A stretch of DNA of 18,024 nt from an uncultured Chlorobiales bacterium (GTDB taxonomy: Bacteria; Bacteroidota; Chlorobiia; Chlorobiales; Thermochlorobacteraceae): contig CALGMC010000101.1 in the NCBI GenBank assembly GCA_937959145.1, forward strand, positions 1-18,024, in the 5' to 3' direction. The notes beneath the pieces were generated by a model, which saw only the letters and a list, made by a program, of their open reading frames with translations, made no database searches and was not told where the DNA came from. This document shows positions 13,552 through 18,024 of this stretch, piece by piece. The position numbers and the translations under genes were made by a program. How positions within the stretch are numbered: the first letter of the stretch is position 1; each line of letters begins with the position of its first letter.

Positions 13552-14241
13552 TTATGTGGCAACAACGACGACCTTTTCTTTGAACTTTTCGCCGAGAAAA
13601 TCAATCGAGTGTTGCTCAATGTGTTCAGGAAAAGCGAGTTTTTCTGCGCCATCAATTAGGGCTTGTCCGATTTCTTCTTCTAAATCGCCGCCTTTAAGGC
13701 AAAGCAGTTTGCCGCCTTTTTTGAGAAGCGGTCGGCACCATGCGCACAGTTCAGGCATTGCCGCCACTTGCCTGCTGACCACCACGTCAAACTTGACATG
13801 CTTTAATTCATCGGCGCGCGATTTTTGAGCAAGCACGTTTTTAAGTTTAAGTTTCTGAATCATATCCGAACATGCTGTAATTTTTTTTCCGATGGAATCA
13901 ATGAGCAAAAAGTAGGTGTCGGGAAAGGCAATGGCAAGTGGAATTCCAGGCAAGCCTCCGCCAGTTCCTAAATCTAAAACGCGCTCTTTGGGCTTGAAGT
14001 TGTGAAAGAGTGCAAGCGAAAGCGCGTGAAGCACATGCTTTGTCAGCACAGCGTCTTGATCTTTTCGTGAAATGAGATTGACTTTTTTATTCCAGTCCAA
14101 AAGCAATTCAGCGTATTTCCACAGTTGTGCTTGTTGATGTTCAGTCAGTGAAAGTCCTTTTTCGCTTAGGAGTTTAACAAGATTGGTGAGTTCCGTGCGG
14201 TTCAAATCACATCGTGGTTTTGTTTCTGAAAGTTTGTCCAA
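13552..14241 (-). CDS. rsmG: 16S rRNA (guanine527-N7)-methyltransferase RsmG
   Basis: A SAM-dependent methyltransferase that makes m7G527 in 16S rRNA; 229 residues, cytoplasmic. WNKKVNLISRKD (50-61) and KHVLHALSLAL lead into the SAM motif I VLDLGTGGGLPGIPLA (88-103). The segment LLIDSIGKK and the later VVVSRQVAAMPEL are RsmG signatures. There is no ATG that could begin the full domain: the frame runs from a stop at 14254-14256 to a TTG at 14241, and another TTG lies at 14205. I give the longer form; the true start is one of these or another non-ATG codon. Loss of RsmG is known in other bacteria to give low-level streptomycin resistance. It precedes the cysteine desulfurase by 41 bp. Confidence 0.95.
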   Translation of the reverse strand: MDKLSETKPRCDLNRTELTNLVKLLSEKGLSLTEHQQAQLWKYAELLLDWNKKVNLISRKDQDAVLTKHVLHALSLALFHNFKPKERVLDLGTGGGLPGIPLAIAFPDTYFLLIDSIGKKITACSDMIQKLKLKNVLAQKSRADELKHVKFDVVVSRQVAAMPELCAWCRPLLKKGGKLLCLKGGDLEEEIGQALIDGAEKLAFPEHIEQHSIDFLGEKFKEKVVVVAT

Positions 14242-14296
14242 AGATATGTATTTTTATTCTTTCACATTTTTAGTCTAACGCGTCTTTTGTGTGGAT
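14242..14296. promoter_or_regulatory. Divergent intergenic region (rsmG / TPR lipoprotein)
   Basis: This T-rich gap of about 55 bp separates divergent genes and should contain promoters for both. I see no clear box pair. Its exact length depends on which start codons are real: TTG 14241 or 14205 for rsmG, and GTG 14291 or ATG 14297 for the lipoprotein. Confidence 0.35.
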
Positions 14297-15283
14297 ATGC
14301 CAAACAGAGTTGTTTTCTTTATCGCTTTCGGAACGCTCTTGTTGCTGAGTGCTTGTCGGAGCACAAAAGAAGCAACAACGCTTGATACCGAGTCCATCAT
14401 ACGCGATAGCCTTGCGAGCGTAAATGGCAAAGCCTTTTTCATCAAAGGAATTGACGCATATAACCAAAAGTCATTTGCAGAAGCACTCACAGCGTTCAAA
14501 TCTGCAGAGCCGTTCATTTTCACAGGCACAAAGTTCAACGCCAACGATAAAGCCTTGCTCTACAATGCGATTGGCAAGTGCTTTTTCTTTTTAGGCAGTG
14601 CCGATTCCGCTTCTTATTACTTTACCGCTGCGCAAATTATTGAACCTCAAAATTACGAAGCCTACAACAACTCAGGCTACATCAAATTCATTCAGCGCGA
14701 ATACGATTTAGCGATTTCTGATTTCAAAAAAGCCCTCTCGATTAAACCTGACTACAACGAAGCTATTGAGAACCTAAAACTTGCCGAAGAGTTTAAGTCA
14801 GGCAAACTCACTTGGGACGCCGAAGCACTTTTTGAGAAAGCCGAACAAGCACAAGATGTTGAAGAGAAAATTTTACTTTACTTGCGTCTCTCACAGTTGC
14901 AACCCAATTTTGCTGATGCCAAAAATAATCTCGGCGTTTCGCTCTTTCGCGCAGGTCGGCTTGATGAAGCGATGAAAGTGTTCACTGAACTCACGACGCA
15001 ACATCCTGATTACGCGATGGGCTATAACAACTTAGGCTTCGTTAGCGAAGCCAAAGGCTTAAAAGATGAGGCGACTCGGTATTATCGCAAAGCCATCGAG
15101 CTCGATTCGCGGTTTGTTTTAGCGTTGGAAAATTTGTCGTCGGTTCTTTACGACCAAGCCGATTACGACGGTGCAATCAAAGCCGCCAAGGAAATTCTGC
15201 TTTACGAGCCGAATAACAGCGACGCCAAAATGCGCATCGCCATGTGCGAAAAGCAACTCAAAAACAAACGAAAGAAAAAGTAA
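14297..15283 (+). CDS. TPR-repeat lipoprotein
   Basis: A 328-residue protein with a lipoprotein signal: hydrophobic residues 5-19 end in LLLLSAC with the modified Cys20, so it should be anchored in the inner or outer membrane. The rest is tetratricopeptide repeats, clearest at AYNNSGYIKFIQREYDLAIS, AKNNLGVSLFRAGRLDEAMK, GYNNLGFVSEAKGLKDEATR and LENLSSVLYDQADYDGAIK. These form a helical scaffold for protein-protein contacts. The C-terminus is strongly basic (KNKRKKK). ATG 14297 gives the clean lipoprotein start; a GTG at 14291 would add two residues. It is followed after 19 bp by manC. Cell-envelope assembly or secretion is a plausible area of work but is not shown. Confidence 0.85.
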   Translation: MPNRVVFFIAFGTLLLLSACRSTKEATTLDTESIIRDSLASVNGKAFFIKGIDAYNQKSFAEALTAFKSAEPFIFTGTKFNANDKALLYNAIGKCFFFLGSADSASYYFTAAQIIEPQNYEAYNNSGYIKFIQREYDLAISDFKKALSIKPDYNEAIENLKLAEEFKSGKLTWDAEALFEKAEQAQDVEEKILLYLRLSQLQPNFADAKNNLGVSLFRAGRLDEAMKVFTELTTQHPDYAMGYNNLGFVSEAKGLKDEATRYYRKAIELDSRFVLALENLSSVLYDQADYDGAIKAAKEILLYEPNNSDAKMRIAMCEKQLKNKRKKK

Positions 15284-15302
15284 CTTTTACTCTTATACCA
15301 CA

Positions 15303-16463
15303 ATGGAACACGAACGCACGCTACCGATTGCTGCTGCTGTTGCACACACTTACGCTGACGAGCACCCGAACCTTTTTGCGGTGATTATGGCAGGTGGTTC
15401 AGGCACAAGGCTTTGGCCACTCTCGCGCCGACACTTGCCCAAGCAATTTTTAGACTTCTTCGGCGATGGCACGATGATTTGCAAAACCGTTGAGCGACTT
15501 AAAGGACTTGTGCGCGATGAAAACATCATCATCGTTACCAATTCTTCTGGACGAAAACTGGTGCGCAAACAGTTGCCGAACATTCCGAAAAAAAATATCA
15601 TCGTTGAACCAACCAGCAGAAACACAGCTCCGTGTATTGCGCTTGCGACCGCCTTCATCAAAAAGCGCAATTCAAATGCAGTAATGTGCGTGCTTCCTTC
15701 CGACCATGTGATTCAAAATGTCGCACGCTTTCAAGAAACCTTGCGTGCCGCCGTTGAAGTCGCAGAACGAACCGCCGCGCTCGTTACCATTGGCATGAAG
15801 CCCACGCGCCCCGAAACAGGCTACGGCTACATTCAAGCCGAAGACACCAACCCTGAAATCACGACGTCCATCAAAGTGCGCTTCGGCGTCAATGCGCACA
15901 AGGTTAAAACCTTCGCCGAAAAGCCCGACATTGAAACCGCTCAACGCTTCTTGGAGAGCGGCGATTTTCTTTGGAACAGCGGCGTTTTTATTTGGCACGT
16001 CAATGCCATTAGCCGTGAGTTCGAACGCTCGATGCCACAACTTTATCTCGATATGCAAGCCATTCAGAACGCCGTCGGCACGCGCACCGAAAAGAAAACG
16101 ATTGAAAATGTTTATAGTTGGACACACCCGATTTCTATTGATTACGGCGTGATGGAAAAAGCCGATTCCGTTTATGTCTTGGAAGGCGATTTTGATTGGT
16201 CAGATGCAGGCAGTTGGGACGAAATCATGAAGTTCCGCGACCATAACTTAGAGCGCGAAGAAAATCGTAACCTCTTGCTTCAAGATTCTGCCAATACGCT
16301 TGTCTTCAAGCCTAAACATAAAACCGTTGCGATTATCGGCATTGAAGATGCGATTGTCGTCGAAACATCGGACGCCTTGTTGATTTGCAAACGCGGTCGC
16401 TCGCAAGATGTTAAAAACATCGTCGATGTCTTGAAACGCAAAGAAATGGAACAATACATTTAA
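15303..16463 (+). CDS. manC: Mannose-1-phosphate guanylyltransferase (ManC-like)
   Basis: Makes GDP-mannose from mannose-1-phosphate and GTP for glycan and polysaccharide synthesis; cytoplasmic. The nucleotidyltransferase signature VIMAGGSGTRLWPLSRR starts at about residue 27, with PKQF at 46-49. EPTSRNTAPCIALA, FAEKPD (204-209) and FLWNSGVFIW follow as in the family. The protein is 386 residues and ends after the transferase domain and its short C-terminal part (VETSDALLICKRGRSQDVK). It therefore lacks the cupin phosphomannose isomerase domain of the longer bifunctional form. I chose the ATG at 15303; upstream codons lie within the TPR gene in another frame. The protein has about 20 extra N-terminal residues before the core. 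It sits 19 bp after the TPR lipoprotein and 13 bp before the protease. Confidence 0.95.
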   Translation: MEHERTLPIAAAVAHTYADEHPNLFAVIMAGGSGTRLWPLSRRHLPKQFLDFFGDGTMICKTVERLKGLVRDENIIIVTNSSGRKLVRKQLPNIPKKNIIVEPTSRNTAPCIALATAFIKKRNSNAVMCVLPSDHVIQNVARFQETLRAAVEVAERTAALVTIGMKPTRPETGYGYIQAEDTNPEITTSIKVRFGVNAHKVKTFAEKPDIETAQRFLESGDFLWNSGVFIWHVNAISREFERSMPQLYLDMQAIQNAVGTRTEKKTIENVYSWTHPISIDYGVMEKADSVYVLEGDFDWSDAGSWDEIMKFRDHNLEREENRNLLLQDSANTLVFKPKHKTVAIIGIEDAIVVETSDALLICKRGRSQDVKNIVDVLKRKEMEQYI

Positions 16464-16476
16464 CGCTATCATCACC

Positions 16477-18024
16477 ATGAAAAAATTTGCTTTCGTCGTC
16501 GCTCTTCTTTTTGCTTGTGCGGGCGCGGCATTTGGGCAGTCGTCAAAAATTACGCCTGCGCTTGCCGCTCAGTTGAACACACTTTCAGAACAGACTGAGG
16601 TTAAGGTGCTTGTAACGCTTTCGCGTAAATCGTCGGCAACTGTTCGTCCTGAAGACCTGCTCTCGGAGCGCGCCATTAAGCGTCGTCAAAAAATGGTTTC
16701 GGCGGGCGTTCTGCCAAGCATCATTACAAGCGAAGATTTGCCCTTTGACCCTGCGGACATACACGCTCTTGAACAGGCAGGTCTTCGCATCAAGCATCAC
16801 TTGAAGGGCTTGTTCAAAGTGAGCGGAACGATTCAGAAATCTGATTTAATTCAACTCGAGTCAGTTTCGTCTGTTCTTGAAATTGATGCCGTTAAAGCCT
16901 TTCGCCGTCCGCCCGAAATTGAAGAGCCGTCCCTTCCTTCTCCAATTCAGTCACAACAAGCACTTTCAACACATGTCTTGAACTATGGTGCCTCGTTTGG
17001 ACAGCTCAATCAAATCAACGTGCCTGCGGTGCATGACTTGGGCTACACAGGTCAAGGCGTCTTGATTGCAAATTTTGATGCAGGCTTCAGCAACCTGACG
17101 CATGAAGCGTTTAGCACCATGACGATTGTAGCACGTAAAGATTTTGTTACAGGTCAGAACAATACCGTCGCGCCTCATTCGCACGGCACGCTGACCCTTT
17201 CAGCCGTTGGCGGTTTCAAAGAGGGGCAACTTATCGGACCGGCATTTAATTCGCATTACGCGCTTGCTCGCACCGAAGACGCGGGCTCCGAAACGCCAGT
17301 TGAAGAAGATAATTGGGCGGCGGCTGTTGAGTGGGCAGATAGTTTAGGCGCAGATATTATCACCAGTTCGCTCGGCTACCTTGATTTTGACCCGCCTTTT
17401 CCGTCATACACTTGGCAACAGATGAACGGACAAACTGCCGTTAGCACGCTTGCCGCTCGCCGTGCGGCGCGTCTTGGGATTGTGGTTTGCAACAGTGCGG
17501 GCAACAGTGGTATGGTTGCGCTCCCTGCCAATACGCTCGGCGCACCTGCCGATGCCGATAGCATTTTAGCCGTTGCCGCAGTTACGAGTTCAGGTGATAG
17601 AGCCAGTTTCAGTTCGGTTGGTCCAACGGCAGATGGCAGAATGAAGCCCGACATTTCGGCACAAGGCGTCGGCGTTCGCTCTGCCGCATCAAGCGGAAAT
17701 AATTACACTAACGCGAGCGGCACGTCGCTTTCTTGTCCGCTCATTGCAGGCGTTGCCGCACTTGTGCTTTCAGCACACCCAAACCTCACACCCATGCAAG
17801 TTATCACTGCCATTAAATCGACGGCTTCAAACGCCAACGCGCCCAATCGCGAAATTGGCTGGGGAATCGCTAACGCGCTTGCGGCGATTAACTTCTTTCC
17901 GCTTTCTCATCACCAAACGCCGCTTGTGCCAAAGGACTTTGCGCTTCATCAAAACTACCCAAATCCGTTTAATCCAACGACTGTTATCAGTTACAATCTG
18001 CCGAGCGATAATGTTGCCAAGTTG
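16477..18024 (+). CDS. Secreted subtilisin-like (S8) serine protease with T9SS sorting domain, 3' truncated by window edge
   Basis: An open frame of 516 codons runs off the end of the window. Residues 1-20 form a Sec signal peptide (cleavage after AAFG, before Gln21). Residues about 30-165 resemble a propeptide region. The S8 catalytic domain follows with Asp201 in ANFDAGF, His236 in HSHGTLT and Ser417 in SGTSLSCPLIAG; Asn343 in NSAGNSG is the oxyanion Asn. From residue 493 the start of a type IX secretion type A sorting domain is visible (NYPNPFNPTTVISYNLP), so the protein should cross the outer membrane and be released or surface-attached. The ATG at 16477 begins the signal peptide; no Shine-Dalgarno sequence is seen. 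It is 13 bp after manC. The remaining sorting domain should lie just beyond the window. Confidence 0.92.
   Translation, partial: MKKFAFVVALLFACAGAAFGQSSKITPALAAQLNTLSEQTEVKVLVTLSRKSSATVRPEDLLSERAIKRRQKMVSAGVLPSIITSEDLPFDPADIHALEQAGLRIKHHLKGLFKVSGTIQKSDLIQLESVSSVLEIDAVKAFRRPPEIEEPSLPSPIQSQQALSTHVLNYGASFGQLNQINVPAVHDLGYTGQGVLIANFDAGFSNLTHEAFSTMTIVARKDFVTGQNNTVAPHSHGTLTLSAVGGFKEGQLIGPAFNSHYALARTEDAGSETPVEEDNWAAAVEWADSLGADIITSSLGYLDFDPPFPSYTWQQMNGQTAVSTLAARRAARLGIVVCNSAGNSGMVALPANTLGAPADADSILAVAAVTSSGDRASFSSVGPTADGRMKPDISAQGVGVRSAASSGNNYTNASGTSLSCPLIAGVAALVLSAHPNLTPMQVITAIKSTASNANAPNREIGWGIANALAAINFFPLSHHQTPLVPKDFALHQNYPNPFNPTTVISYNLPSDNVAKL

Noticed and set aside
1..18024. tRNA, rRNA, CRISPR arrays, insertion sequences, prophage genes
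   Set aside because: I looked for cloverleaf-like segments, spaced direct repeats, transposase motifs and terminal inverted repeats; none were found, and the gaps are too short to hold most of them.

Overview
The window is a gene-dense bacterial chromosome segment of about 18 kb with 19 protein-coding genes and almost no free intergenic DNA; the longest gap is about 100 bp. I see no tRNA, rRNA, CRISPR array, insertion sequence or phage gene. The last gene encodes a secreted subtilisin-like protease whose C-terminal end begins an NYPNPFNP-type type IX secretion (T9SS) sorting domain. Most start codons lack a clear Shine-Dalgarno sequence. Both traits fit the Bacteroidota-Chlorobiota lineage. 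A Chloroherpeton/Ignavibacteria-type organism is my best guess, but that is an inference; no marker gene here fixes the genus.

Layout. (1) 7-3532: queG (tRNA queuosine), convergent with a minus-strand pair, a group II truncated hemoglobin and a large TPR/SARP-type regulator. (2) 3601-9027: a plus-strand cluster of four genes. An exported GH125 alpha-mannosidase is followed by an AAA ATPase, a DUF4276/Toprim-like protein and an exported GH31 glycosidase. The last three are joined by TGATG and ATGA overlaps. The cytoplasmic ATPase-Toprim pair looks like a split OLD-family (PARIS/AbiL-like) defence module sitting between two carbohydrate enzymes, and is the most interesting object in the window. 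(3) 9028-9634, minus: crcB/fluC fluoride channel and a small two-helix membrane protein. (4) 9738-12352, plus: HMA-domain lipoprotein, YtxH-like protein, Uma2-like nuclease-fold protein, alpha/beta hydrolase and MarC-family membrane protein. (5) 12353-14241, minus: NifS/IscS-like cysteine desulfurase and rsmG. (6) 14297-18024, plus: TPR lipoprotein, mannose-1-phosphate guanylyltransferase and the truncated T9SS protease.

How the genes relate. GH125 and GH31 are both predicted to be exported (by Tat and Sec respectively) and could trim alpha-linked glycans outside the cytoplasm. ManC makes GDP-mannose for surface glycans. The rest is mostly housekeeping (QueG, RsmG, cysteine desulfurase) and envelope or stress functions (CrcB, MarC, YtxH, HMA lipoprotein). 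A recurring structural feature is that all three convergent gene pairs end with stop codons that overlap or directly abut, leaving no room for an ordinary terminator between them.
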